A DNA stretch of 64,000 bases from Trichomonas vaginalis G3. Taxonomy: Eukaryota; Parabasalia; Trichomonadida; Trichomonadidae. Positions 1 to 9,894 of this stretch are shown here, piece by piece; positions within the stretch are counted from its first letter, which is position 1; each line of letters starts with the position of its first letter. The DNA lies in NCBI RefSeq assembly GCF_026262505.1, contig NC_067206.1, positions 30,271,896 through 30,335,895 on the forward strand, read 5' to 3'. The translations under genes and the position numbers were made by a program. The notes under the pieces were generated by a model that saw only the letters and a list, made by a program, of their open reading frames with translations, had not been told where the DNA came from and did no database searches.

Positions 1-273
1 CAATAAGATATCCCAAGCATCTAACATCTTCATACCAACTTGTACGACTTTTATTTTCTTAAGTTTCTGTTTACATTCTTGTTCTGAAACTATTGTCGCT
101 CTTGGTTTGTTAAAGACTACATCCCATTCTTTCATGACATAACATTCTGGGGCAGAGTCGACATAAATGACTAAACGTTTCAAATTCTCGACTGCTTTGT
201 TATAGTCTCTAAATGGACACATATTTCTGAACGCTTGGAAGTCATAAAAATCTGAAACGTCTATTCTGTACAT
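1..273 (-). CDS. D5-like primase-helicase, N-terminal part, runs off window
   Basis: An open frame of about 91 codons starts at ATG 273 and is still open at base 1. Its last visible residues (GMKMLDAWDILL) match the stretch KTITAWDVLL that precedes the SF3 helicase domain in the primase-helicases of Polintons A and B, which is the basis for the call. The ATG follows a T-rich leader ending TTTATTTTATATAAAAAA, the same style of leader as in A and B. It lies 33 bases after the end of the 267-residue gene on the same strand. The helicase motifs themselves would lie outside the window, so the assignment rests on one short similarity. Confidence 0.5.
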   Translation of the reverse strand, partial: MYRIDVSDFYDFQAFRNMCPFRDYNKAVENLKRLVIYVDSAPECYVMKEWDVVFNKPRATIVSEQECKQKLKKIKVVQVGMKMLDAWDILL

Positions 274-305
274 TTTTTTATATAAAATAAAAAAAAATAT
301 TTTTT

Positions 306-1109
306 TTATTCTTGACTTTGTTGCATTTGTTCCATTTGTTGCATTTGTTGTTCTTGAGCTATTTGTTGTTGAAGTTGTTCTTGTAGTACAATACTTTCAC
401 CAGTTGCATCTTCCAATTCGAAACTTTCTGCCGTCATTGACAAATACATAGGACATAAAAGTTTTACAGGAACAAAGTTTGCGTCAACTAAGGTTAAGTT
501 TATGTTTGCTAAAGTGTTTGAGTTTACTAAAGCTGAAAACTCTGCATTCGAATGAACAATAGGCAAACCAGCAGAGAATGTGTTGTTTATACGCATGAGT
601 ATCTTTTGGTCATAGTAGTTTCTGTCGACATTCGAATAGCACTTTGAACCTAAGTTTGAAACAATATATAAAATAGGTGTACTTAAAGTCAATGGAACAG
701 ACATTCCTTGTATGACACCTTTTCCTGTTATAGGAAACTGTTGGTAGTAAAAACCAGATATAAGTTTTGTATTATAGCTCATATCGTTTATACTAAACTC
801 AGTCGGACATCCAAACATAATGAAACCTGCTCTAGTTGCAGCACATGTTACATCCGTCCTTAAAGTATTAAATAAGTCAACAAAACCTGTTGGTGGTATA
901 TCTGAGTAAGTATCTTCAAAGAAGTATTTTTTACCATTCACAACAACAAAGTCTTCTGGTGTCAAAAGAGCAAAACAGGCTTTAGTCGTCATCGTGTTTA
1001 AGGTCAGTTTACAATATCGTCCTTGAGGACTTTGTAAGTTTGTTGTTATAGAATTATATGACTCAGGGTTTTTAGTCGTAATAGTATAAACCACTATGTC
1101 TTCTGCCAT
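306..1109 (-). CDS. Putative minor virion protein (possible penton), 267 aa
   Basis: The frame is open from ATG 1109 to the stop at 306. The body is rich in beta-forming stretches and ends in a Gln/Glu/Met-rich tail of about 30 residues. The segment near residue 215 (VPVKLLCPMYLSM) resembles strands of jelly-roll virion proteins, but I recognise no defining motif. The start overlaps the stop of the preceding 79-codon gene as TAATG, which suggests tight packing and possibly coupled expression. It sits between the CCG-motif gene and the helicase, where Polinton A and B keep virion-type genes. The role as penton or minor capsid is inference from size and neighbours. Confidence 0.45.
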   Translation of the reverse strand: MAEDIVVYTITTKNPESYNSITTNLQSPQGRYCKLTLNTMTTKACFALLTPEDFVVVNGKKYFFEDTYSDIPPTGFVDLFNTLRTDVTCAATRAGFIMFGCPTEFSINDMSYNTKLISGFYYQQFPITGKGVIQGMSVPLTLSTPILYIVSNLGSKCYSNVDRNYYDQKILMRINNTFSAGLPIVHSNAEFSALVNSNTLANINLTLVDANFVPVKLLCPMYLSMTAESFELEDATGESIVLQEQLQQQIAQEQQMQQMEQMQQSQE

Positions 1110-1348
1110 TACATATATTTAAAGTTTTTCTGAAAGTGGAGAAGAACTTCATCTAAACTTTCACATGGTGTTTCTTGAAGTTCTCTGTCTAAGAAGTTCA
1201 AATATTTTGTAAAGACATAGAACTTTCCTTTGTCTACACGAACAAACAAAACAGGGTCTTTCATATCGTTCAAAAGTGTGTAAAGTCCTTTACATGAAAT
1301 AAAGTCTATATTGTTTTTCTTCAAACATCTTTCAAGAAGTTTTGACAT
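1109..1348 (-). CDS. Small hypothetical protein, 79 aa
   Basis: Open from ATG 1348 to a stop shared by one base with the next start (TAATG at 1107-1111). The protein is lysine-rich at the N terminus (MSKLLERCLKKNN) and looks like a compact alpha/beta domain with no transmembrane segment. I do not recognise it and see no counterpart in Polintons A or B. The overlap with its neighbour and the typical element base composition support it as a real gene. Confidence 0.5.
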   Translation of the reverse strand: MSKLLERCLKKNNIDFISCKGLYTLLNDMKDPVLFVRVDKGKFYVFTKYLNFLDRELQETPCESLDEVLLHFQKNFKYM

Positions 1349-1354
1349 TTTTAC

Positions 1355-1936
1355 TTAGCAACTAAATTTTAATGAAATGTTGTGGTCGTCAAATATTTTT
1401 ATGACGTCTGGGAAACTATATTTTAAGTTCAACGTTTCACCTCCTTTCATAACGTATATCTTGTCAATGACATTATATGAAACACCACAGCAAGCAATGT
1501 CGGGTTCGATTTCTTTGATGTTTATATCGTCTGCCTCTGTCAAAAGTTTCAATAGTTCTTTCAAAATTTCATGAGGTGCAATGACATATGAGTTCACTTT
1601 TACAGGGTTGTGTTCAACCAAGTTTAACATTATACCCAAAGCCTGACAAATCTTCTCCTGAGTTTTAAGTTTGTCTTTAAGTTGTTGGTAGTCGTTTCGA
1701 ATATCTGCAACAGAACTTAAGTCTCTGCTAACTTCAGGATATGTTGGTTGTTCTTTTACAGGAACTATTGTTATACCATCTTCGTCTTCGTATGGTTTCC
1801 CCACTTCAACATCTCTTTCTTTGACATTGACAACAACACTTTGACTGTTTGTTTGAGTTGGTGAATTTAACTTCACATCTGCCATCGCCATTAAACCTTT
1901 TGAAACACTTACGCTTCTATTTTTCGGAAATGACAT
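1355..1936 (-). CDS. CCG-motif Polinton protein, 193 aa
   Basis: Start chosen at ATG 1936, because the open frame upstream of it has non-protein-like composition and overlaps the divergent gene at 1955. The first half is charged and low in complexity. The second half (about residues 105-190) has the pattern HEILKELLKLL, IACCG and a strand-rich end. This aligns with the protein at 13939-14540 in Polinton A, which has ESLIHIIAIL and VSCCGTV at the same spacing and a matching total length. Function unknown. Its conservation between distant families and its place next to virion genes suggest a core element function. Confidence 0.6.
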   Translation of the reverse strand: MSFPKNRSVSVSKGLMAMADVKLNSPTQTNSQSVVVNVKERDVEVGKPYEDEDGITIVPVKEQPTYPEVSRDLSSVADIRNDYQQLKDKLKTQEKICQALGIMLNLVEHNPVKVNSYVIAPHEILKELLKLLTEADDINIKEIEPDIACCGVSYNVIDKIYVMKGGETLNLKYSFPDVIKIFDDHNISLKFSC

Positions 1937-1954
1937 TTTACTTAGAATAAAAAG

Positions 1955-2374
1955 ATGGACGTATTTGAGTATCTCTTCGAATTGAAGCAAAACAAAGTTT
2001 ACACACACAAACAATACAAGTTCATTGATAGAATAGTTCTTTATACAAACAATGGAAAATGTTATAGAATAGCAATATTTGCTGAACCAAAATATTTTCA
2101 TAAAGCAAAGAAAGTTGGTATAACTGAAATGGTGAAAGTTCTTGAAGCAGACAAAAATATAACAACAAAACTGACCGATATTTCTAAAGGTAAGTTTATA
2201 ATACAATACTATGTCAAAACTGGCGTACTGTCAATATTTGACGGAGAGAAGTCAGTTCAAGAACAACTTACTGACCTGCTGCCAAAATCTGCTCGATGGA
2301 AGCTGTCGTTATACCAATCTGAGGAGCCCCAGCAGGTTTCATCGAACGAATCTTCAAAAGAGCATCTTCCGTGA
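1955..2374 (+). CDS. Hypothetical protein on the opposite strand of E1
   Basis: Open frame of 139 codons whose ATG lies 19 bases from the divergent start at 1936, with AT-rich sequence between. The first 110 residues look protein-like (alternating strands and basic helices). The last 30 or so run antisense to the capsid-like gene ending at 2268 and have odd composition. I do not recognise it. The back-to-back arrangement suggests a shared promoter between 1937 and 1954. Confidence 0.4.
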   Translation: MDVFEYLFELKQNKVYTHKQYKFIDRIVLYTNNGKCYRIAIFAEPKYFHKAKKVGITEMVKVLEADKNITTKLTDISKGKFIIQYYVKTGVLSIFDGEKSVQEQLTDLLPKSARWKLSLYQSEEPQQVSSNESSKEHLP

Positions 2375-3897
2375 AAAGTGCTATTGGTTTTGTAAACTTC
2401 TTTGCTTTCAATTCATCTGGACCGTCTCTGTCACCAGTATATTGTATTTGAACTGTACCAACAGTTGAAATACCACCCATAAAGTCTTCTGAGTCAGCAA
2501 ATGGAATGCCAAGCCAAAAGTTTGAACGGTCTCCATTTGTATATTGAGTTTTTTGAGCTCCTGTATGAGTCATACTTTCACATATGGCATAATAGAACTT
2601 TGCATTTCAGGGTTAATGGTTGTTGTGAAGTTGTTGTTAAAGTTCATAGCATCTAATGTCAAGTTGTATGACCTCATATCCTCAACTGTAGAATATTCTT
2701 CTCTTGGATAGTATTTGCCATCTATGTTTATATGATATTTAATACCGGGGTTGTAGAAGCAAGAATAGTCATTTATAGTTCGTCTGAACAGTACAAACAT
2801 AGTATCTGCATGTTTCATTGCAGTTGTTAAGGCAATATCTGTTCTTGCACCTGGGTCAGCACTTTGGTTTCCAACTTCACCTGCAAAGTCTTTGACAGAT
2901 ATTTGGTGTATAGGGAACATAAGTGGAACTGCAATATATTTGGCAGCTAAAGCATTTGAAATATCTGGGTCCAACATATAGACTGCAAGTCTGCTTTCTA
3001 TTCTCTTGCATTCAAATTTTCGCATGTGAACTTAACTGGGTCCCAAGCATCTCCAGCAGCATTGAAATAATAGTTTACTTCAGTGTTGAGGTTTGAGAAA
3101 CCAAAGTCTAAGTCAACTTTGTCTTTGCAAAAGTCACAGAACTTGGCTGCCACCAGTTCCAGCTACAGTAAGAGTGAATGGGTCTTGTGTTGGTGCAATG
3201 ACTAAGTTATTTTTGCTTGGAGTAAGTTCAATAGAAATTTTTCCTGCCCAGTTTGGCAAGTATCTTAAAAACCTGAAAGATGAGGAAAGATGACAAAGGA
3301 ACTCTAAGTTTCAGTTTTACTTTGGTTACTGCTGCTGCAGTTTGTCCAGAAAGGTTAACATAAACTCCTGGAACGTTAGGTCAAGTCTTCTTATTTTCTC
3401 ACATGGTGGCATACTGGTCTGTTTGTTCTCTAGCTTGTGGTTGTACTGAGTTTCTCAAAGCGAACCATTCATAGTTTGCCCATGTTACTGTTGAACTAAG
3501 TCAGAGTTAGAATATATCTTATATCCCATGAAAACTTCTGGAGCATATTGTATCCGACATAGAAAATTCCATTGCAACCTTTCTTGTCAGACAACTTGGC
3601 AGAAGGTTTTATTTCAATGTCTTGTTCCACGTATAAGAAGAGTTGTCAATAGAAATTATATGAAACCTGTCGCAAGCAATATCTACTGTTGTTGAAGAAC
3701 CTTCACCAAACTCACCTACGTTTCCATAAGAAACAGCAGTTGTATATTCGTAAGTTCAGGAACTATTTCTGACCTTCTAATGGCATTGTCGCATTCGTTA
3801 TACCATTCGGAAACATTTCCATTCATAGCATCCAAAACTGTTGGCGTTATATTCTGAGCGGCGTACATTTCATATGGGTAAAAATATAGAATAGTTG
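2268..3897 (-). pseudogene. Capsid-like (double jelly-roll type) gene, broken
   Basis: Minus-strand coding sequence with several breaks. The 3-prime third encodes segments typical of Polinton major capsid proteins: a strand-rich body with NFWLGIPFADSEDF and ISTVGTVQIQYTG, and before it a stretch with IAVPLMFPIHQISV. Size, position after the core-like gene and position before the CCG-motif gene all fit a major capsid protein. I infer the family from overall pattern and place, not from a signature motif. It is an old, decayed copy. Confidence 0.5.
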
Positions 3898-3900
3898 GGT

Positions 3901-4480
3901 TTATGTGTCATAATAGAACCCACGTGGACCAAGCTTTACTTTCTTCCTGACTGAGTTTTTAACTCTTCTTTTTCCTTCATTGCCACTACTTTCACTAGAT
4001 GAAGTTAGTTCTTCACTACTTTCACTTTGTTCTACTCTTCTTCTTTGGTGTCGCTTTGGTAACTTGCCCTCTGCTTCAAGTTGTTGCATCTTTGCCTCAT
4101 GTTCACCTAGTATGTGTTGTAAATTTCCCATGTCCTTTTTGCCTTTGGGCTCTGGTCGCCCATCTCAGGTAACCTATATCCTAGAAAGAGTTTGTCATAG
4201 TTTGTATTTGAGTCTTTGCGTATTGTTTGCATGACTCTGTCCTGAGTTTCCGGTTCAAGCTCTTCAAACAGTGCCTGTCCATATGGAAATAAGCTCGTTT
4301 CCAAATATATGTTTTTGTAGCCATTCTGGTTTTCTTTCCATGTTACCAACTATATCTTTTGTGAATGGGAAAGCTTTTACCCAATCTTTCAGTCTTGCGT
4401 CGTTTATTTCTGTAGTTGGTTTTATTTTGTCAAGGAACATGTTTTTCAATACTAACATTTCATTTGGTATGTCCATTTGA
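3901..4480 (-). pseudogene. Unknown E1 gene, broken
   Basis: Coding remnants on the minus strand between the core-like gene and the capsid-like gene. The C-terminal part is serine-rich and lysine/arginine-rich (SESSEELTSSSESS followed by a basic run), ending GPRGFYYDT. The N-terminal part is helical. I do not recognise the family. Broken, with about two breaks. Confidence 0.35.
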
Positions 4481-4633
4481 GTTTTCTTAAATATTCATCC
4501 CTTCTCAGTTATCGTCTGCAAAGTAAGTTTTTATGACATTTGCAAACTTTCATTTGCAAGGTCATGTACAATAGGTTCTCTTCCTTCTCCCTCCCTAACT
4601 TTCTTTCTAAACTCTTCACCAAATATACCATCT

Positions 4634-7200
4634 CTATGGTTCTGTGTAGTTCTTTGAGATAAATGTTTCTAGAACGTCAGGTGTTATATTTCCATCAGCC
4701 ATGTTCATTTCATACTGGTCCAAAATATCTGCATGTTTCATATCTTTCAATGGCATTAAAGCCGCGCTGAAAATACCAGCTATATCTGGTTCACCATTGA
4801 CTTCCATTGCGTCTACAACTTCTTGGAATTGTGGTTGTAAGTTTATGAACCACCTATCCGGGTTAGCTTTATGACCCCATCTCATTGTAGTTCCATCGTC
4901 TGCAGAAACAAAAGTAGGTTTGTTTCCATCTTGGTTAGGTTCTGAATGAACTTTAAACAATGTTTCATTTCTATATGTTTTCTTGAAATTTAACCTTTTA
5001 TTTTCACCGAGTTCATCCGAAGATTGAACGTTAAATGCTCGTAAGTAAAAAGGGTTGTTGTATTTGTGTACATTTTCTTTCAGTGCTTCCATTCTATGCT
5101 GAATATTTTCATCTGGTGTTGGAGTCTTTTGTATGTCGGCAAACATTTTTCGATATTCTTCTACCATGTCAGCCGAATTTTTTTTAGACTCTTGGAAAGA
5201 TTCCATATTCTCCGCATACTCTTGTTGAGGGTCAAGATTTTTCGGCTGTTCCAAATCTTCATCTAGTTCTGTGAAGTTAGTTTCCAAAGGAGTGACTTGT
5301 TCGTTTCCTTCAGGCTCTTCTAGCTGTTGTTGCTGAACTATTTCATCCATGTCTGGTTGTATCTGAACTAGTTCTTCCTGTGGAGTTTCTTGTACCTCAT
5401 CTGCTGGCATTTCATATATTCCGAGACCGTTTTTAACAACTTCCCTTTCTAAGTCATCCGGACTCATAAACCTTTCTTCTTTCGTTCCGTCTCTATTTTT
5501 TACGCGTTTCATGACGGGAGTTGAATTGTCATTTAGCTCTGACATCAAATATCTCGGAGTAAATTCAGTCATGTCATTTGGATGATATGCTATTAAATCA
5601 TATCCCTTAGCGAGCTTGTATTTTCCAGGTTTGAAATTATATCCCATTTGGTGCTGAACCATAAAGCTAAATAGGTTCGGGTCAGTATTTCCATCCTTGA
5701 ACTTTCGAATAGCTTCTTTATATCTGTCACTAAAGTCAATACTATCTGGGTAACCATAGTCTTCCTTAAGCCTTTTTAAGAATTCTTGGTTTCCTTGTTC
5801 TCTACTTCTTTTATGTCCTTGCTCTGTTTGTGGTTGTTGTTGTGCAGGGGTTTGAACTGTTGGTTGCTGTGCTGGTTGTTGTGTTGGTTGTTGTGCTGGT
5901 TGTGGAGGTGGTTGTTGTGCTGGTTGTTGTGTTGGTTTTGGTGCATGCCTGTGTCTGTGTCCATGTGACGATGTAAATGTTCTAGGTAGTCCTGGTGCAG
6001 GTGCTTCTCTTGGAGGGTTTGGTGGTATATAAGTTCCACCAGCTGGCACATATGTTCCATCTGCAGCGTAATGTCCTACCTGACTTTTCGTTTTTAAGAA
6101 AGCATTTACTAGGTCTGTTTTGGTCTGTTGTAACTCTTTTTCTTGACTTTTCACAACAGTTGCTCTAACGGCGTCATAGGCACTTTGAACTGCCTGTCTC
6201 GTTGCTGCATCTGTTATTTTCGTCATATTTTGTGCTACTTCTTTTAACTCTTTGTCGAAACCTTCAGACTTCAGTTTCTTTCCAGATGAGAAGTCGTTCA
6301 CTTGTTTCACCTTACTATGAAGAGCTTCGAAGGCGTTCTTAAAGTCAGCATTTGTTAAAGCTTCATTTGAACTGTCTTCATCCGCTTGTATTTTTGTCCT
6401 TATTGACCCTATAAGCTGGGCTGCTTTAGCGTTGGCTTGGGCATCTAACCAGTCATTGTTAGCTTTTATATATTTCTGCGCTTTTCATTGCCTTTTGCAT
6501 GGCTGCGTCGTTATTTTTACTTTCTTGTGCTAAGTTTTCATACTGTACGGTTTGGTTCTGCAACTGTAAAAGTTTTTCTGCCTTTACATTTGCTTCAACT
6601 TCTTTTTTATACTCATCGCTATCCAATATGTCTTCAGGGCTTTTTGTTTTATCTCTTCATCTTTCAGTACTTTATATCGAGTAGTATGGTTTTTCAAATT
6701 TATGACATCTTGTTCCATTTTTGCTACTTCTGTTGCTTTTTCTGACACTTTTTTCGCATATTCCTCTGTACTTAGTTCTTTTCAGTTGTTTTCTTTCTTC
6801 TTTTCTCTACGTTTAACTCATTGAGTTTCTTTGTGTGTCTGTCATATTCTAGTTTCTTTTCGTTTTCACTTATTTGCTTCTGTATGTCTATGTTTGACTT
6901 TTTGACATCTGTTATTTGATTTTTGAGTGAACTCAAATTCATTTGACTTTGAGGGTTATATGCTGTTCCGTCTGCAGCTCCACCATAGCCTGCCATTTTC
7001 GCTAAAAGTGCCGCTCTTAAACCTCCACTCTGTGCACCAACAACTCGGTTTAAAAGCATAGGATTGCTTGACATTTGTTGCAACATAGTGGGGTCATTCA
7101 GCATTTGTTGTTGCAACTGTTGTTGTGGTGTCAGTTTTACTATTGGATGTTTCAATGCTCTCTTCCTCTTACGTATATTCTTACGTAGCTTACGTGGCAT
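4634..7200 (-). pseudogene. Large coiled-coil core-like virion protein of E1, broken
   Basis: Coding capacity of roughly 850 residues in total. The N terminus (ATG 7200) is extremely basic (PRKLRKNIRKRKRALKHP), as in DNA-binding virion core proteins. Next come Gln/Met-rich repeats, a long charged coiled coil, a Pro/Gln tandem stretch (QQPAQQPTQQP, around 5870-5960) and an acidic, Gln-rich C-terminal half. The same N terminus is found at 62887 on the plus strand in element E2, so the family is repeated. Core or scaffold function is inference from composition. It has a few breaks. Confidence 0.5.
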
Positions 7201-7241
7201 TTTAAGTGAAGTTAAAAAGCGGTTTTATACTAAACATCTTC

Positions 7242-7294
7242 GGGGCTAGAGGGCGCAACGCGCCTGGAAGCCCCAATGCCTTTTTTTTTTTTTT
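7242..7294. other. Terminal stem-loop and poly-T at the edge of E1
   Basis: Bases 7242-7274 fold into an imperfect palindrome, outer stem GGGGCT/AGCCCC and inner stem GGCGC/GCGCC, followed by T14 at 7281-7294. The reverse complement of the same arrangement (poly-A, GGATT, stem-loop) is at 61051-61110. The flanks beyond the homopolymer differ completely between the two sites, so this looks like the edge of the E1/E2 family. Role unknown: terminator, resolvable end or end-processing signal are all possible. Confidence 0.6.
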
Positions 7295-7295
7295 A

Positions 7296-7594
7296 ATTTT
7301 ACAACAGCTTTGTGGATCAATTAGTAAATCAATCAAATAATGTTCAAAATCAGATATTATTCTTTTTCCATACATTTTATATTAAATAAAAAATTGACAC
7401 CATATTTGGAATCTATGCAAAAATATATTCTTTTTATTAATGATAATATAGGAATTGTAGGAATAAAAACTTTTTATAAATTATTCATAAATTTTTAAAA
7501 TCTGCTATTCGGAAGTATGTTCAAAAATCATTCAATTATGTGAGAATTCTTACGATTACAAAAAAGGTCACACAACCCGCACTCATATACTACT
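7296..7594 (-). mobile_element. Right end of a third Polinton (C) with its terminal repeat
   Basis: Bases 7419-7594 are nearly identical to the 174-bp terminal inverted repeat of Polinton B and end in CATATACTACT. Inside lies a short minus-strand start (ATG at about 7375) preceded by the usual TTTATTTAATATAAA leader, in the place where A and B begin their rightmost gene. Only this end remains; the interior stops where the E1 poly-T tract begins. This suggests E1 inserted into or replaced the body of Polinton C. Old fragment. Confidence 0.65.
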
Positions 7595-7780
7595 AAAAAA
7601 TCATAAGTTGTAAGATTTGAAATATCCCTTACATTCATCTATTTCCATACTGCCATGACACATAATAGAAATTTCTATTCATTCAAATTAAAATACCAAG
7701 TCTCATCACACTTTTCAATGCTCGATTTTTAAAAACTGTTTAAAAATGGAGCTTATATTGAAATAGTGTAGAGACTAAAA

Positions 7781-7843
7781 ATTACCACAGACTATTTCAG
7801 AGGATTGAGTTGCCACTCAATCCTCTGAAAAGTCTGAGGTAAT
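7781..7843. repeat. Long hairpin, about 29-bp arms
   Basis: Inverted repeat with arms ATTACCACAGACT... and ...AGTCTGAGGTAAT, one small bulge and a mismatch, and a loop of a few bases near TGCC. Size matches the hairpins of the array at 53963-54934. Confidence 0.6.
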
Positions 7844-7856
7844 TTGCAAAATTAAC

Positions 7857-7903
7857 ATCATTCTTCCAAAAATTGAGCTTCGCTCAATTTTTGGAAGAAT
7901 GAT
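7857..7903. repeat. Perfect 22-bp hairpin
   Basis: Arms beginning ATCATTCTTCCAAAAATT match perfectly over 22 bp around a TTC loop (GAGC-TTC-GCTC). It lies 13 bases after the previous hairpin, so the two form a small cluster. Confidence 0.7.
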
Positions 7904-8746
7904 TGGAATTCTATATTCCTTCAATAATGTTCCACCACAGTTGTCTGAAAAAACCCTCTATAAATTTTCCTGTAAACTTCATAAAAAAGTGAAAAAATGG
8001 AATGTCTTAAAAAGCTAAAAGCAGTAATAAGAATATATTTTATTTAGCGACCATATTATCTGAAAAAATTTCGGTTTCTCTCAATTTTCATTTTTTTCCA
8101 TAGACTTGTTCTCTTCTAGTTTCATTGTAAAGTCTAGTGTAATTCCTTGAAAATTTTCCGTAGCGTCGTATTACTTGATTGCATCCTGCATTGAGACGCG
8201 TTAACTTCCCCGAAAGCTCGGATATTGAAAATCAATTCCAAGATGTTAACAAATACCGGACAATCCCTGTTGCACATAAGTTAGTTTCCATCTGGTATCC
8301 CTTACTACTCTATTAATATTATTATTTTGTTGGGGTAAAGACTTCTATTTTTTTACTTATTTTCTGAAGTTTACAAGAAAAATTGAGAGGGTTTGTTATT
8401 ATTGAATAAAATAGAATTGGTATTTTTTTTTAATTTATTCAAATAATTTTGGTAAATTCATATATGAGTTCTGACTATAAAAAGCAATATGCGGACTTTA
8501 TTGAGGCATTTGAAAAGCTCTTCCGCCTAGAATCCAACGAATCTGTTGAAGAAATGTGCAATATCATCACCAATGTTCTATTTTCGAAGTATAAACTTTC
8601 CATCAAGCAACTTACAAAGATCATTATCATGGCGATTCAATACAATTATGCTTCTGGTGAGAATTACATCAGAATATTAAAGCATATTGGTTCTAACATT
8701 AAAAGAATTTCCGAATTAATAATTCCAAGAGAGGATTCAATTGAAT

Positions 8747-8956
8747 AGTAGTATATGAATGCGGGTTGTGTGACTTTTTTTGTAAACGTAAGAATTCATA
8801 CAATATTGAACGATTTTGTATCATTTTTTTTAACATATGAAGTAAAAAATGTATGATTCTTACGGTTTTTATTCTTACGTTTTTGAATAAATCAAGATTT
8901 AAAAAATTGACTTCTTACGTAAAATTAAAACTAAGTTAAATTTATTTTTTTTATTT
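8747..8956 (+). repeat. Left terminal inverted repeat of Polinton A
   Basis: Begins AGTAGTATATGAATGCGGG and matches the reverse complement of 27667-27875. Repeated CTTACG/CGTAAG motifs occur inside. Only about the first 50 bases resemble the repeat of Polinton B. Confidence 0.9.
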
Positions 8957-8973
8957 TTTTAATTCGTAAGAAA

Positions 8974-9451
8974 ATGAGTGGATCAAGATTCGTAACCGTC
9001 AATCAATTAATGGATGCTCTTTCACCAATTCTTGAAAATGTTAAACAAGTAGATGTTTATTTCGATGATTATGTAGAAAGTTTATATTATAAAGGTAAGT
9101 TTAATATTAACCTATTGCTTTTGCAATTGATAATAAATTAATTGAAATGCAAAAATTTGGGATTAATTCCGAATATTGAATTTATAACAAATATTAATGA
9201 TAAATGGTTTAAACGAATTCCAACCACAAAAGTTCTTTGTAAATTAATGATCAAAACTGAGGAAAAAGAATTTAACGGGTTTAAATATCATCCAAATAAA
9301 GTTTCAGAACTAGAAAATGAAAAACTTCAGAAAAAATTAAACGATAGACTTTCAAATGATCGTATTGAAAAAATAAATAAACTAGCAGAAGTTGCATTTA
9401 ATAAATGAAATATTTGATGAATATAACCTTGAACTCAGTGATGGGCTTTAA
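8974..9451 (+). pseudogene. Leftmost Polinton A gene, unknown, broken
   Basis: Starts ATGAGTGGATCAAG just inside the terminal repeat after the leader TTTTTTTAATTCGTAAGAAA. The better preserved counterpart is 33914-34393 in Polinton B. No recognisable domain: acidic first third, then KWFKRIPTTKVLCKLM and a helical lysine-rich C terminus. Broken. Confidence 0.55.
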
Positions 9452-9830
9452 GGACCCAGGCTCAACGAGTCATTTATGAATCAATTATTTGATTCATTCT
9501 TTCTTCAATAATTTCTATTCTTTTTGTTAAATCATCTATTTTTCATTAATGAGGTGATTCTTGATTGAGGAATAGATTTTCAAACTAACCACTCCTTTTA
9601 TTTTTTGAAATTTTGAATCCATCAACTTTAAACATTTTATTCAATTTACATGTTGTCAATTCTTCAAATAATTTTTTATTATTAGCATAATAGTCATTAA
9701 ATTCTTCAACAGATGAAAAAATTTTTGTTTCAGTAATTGGTTTAACAACGTTTATTTTTTTGTTGAACATTTTCACTTTCATTTATTTCTTCCTCTCTGT
9801 TTTATTTATTTTTAAAAATTGGTTTCATTT
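9448..9830 (-). pseudogene. Small Polinton A gene convergent with the first, broken
   Basis: Minus-strand counterpart of 34390-34770 in Polinton B. It reads toward the leftmost gene and overlaps its end by a few bases. Acidic N terminus, central FKVDGFKISK segment and a helical C terminus. Function unknown. Confidence 0.5.
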
Positions 9831-9894
9831 ATCATTAAATAAAAATTAGAATATAAGTGATGAAATATATTTTTTATTTAATATTAAATCAGAA

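Larger units (their letters stand above)
1..7280 (-). mobile_element. E1: Polinton-like virus-like element, partial
   Basis: Most genes here read on the minus strand, in the order core-like coiled-coil protein, unknown, capsid-like protein, CCG-motif protein, 79-residue protein, 267-residue protein, D5-type helicase start. The 193-residue CCG-motif gene and the helicase have recognisable relatives in Polintons A and B at matching relative places, which makes this a distant Polinton relative. The right edge is a GC-rich stem-loop and a poly-T tract; the left edge lies outside the window. No integrase or polymerase is in view. The element is broken, with roughly five or more breaks in the part seen. 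A second copy of the family, in opposite orientation, starts at 61051. Confidence 0.75.
7595..8457. other. Non-coding stretch upstream of host ankyrin gene
   Basis: I see no gene in this AT-rich segment. It contains two strong hairpins (7781-7843 and 7857-7903) listed separately. The last 100 bases lead into the ankyrin gene start. Confidence 0.5.

Noticed and set aside
5776-6060. His/Asn/Gln-rich minus-strand frame and Trp/Leu/Cys-rich plus-strand frame
   Set aside because: Both are other-frame shadows of the Pro/Gln repeat in the core-like gene.
8449-8463. Upstream TTG start for the first ankyrin gene
   Set aside because: TTG starts are not expected in this nucleus; ATG 8464 directly follows an initiator-like TCATATA.
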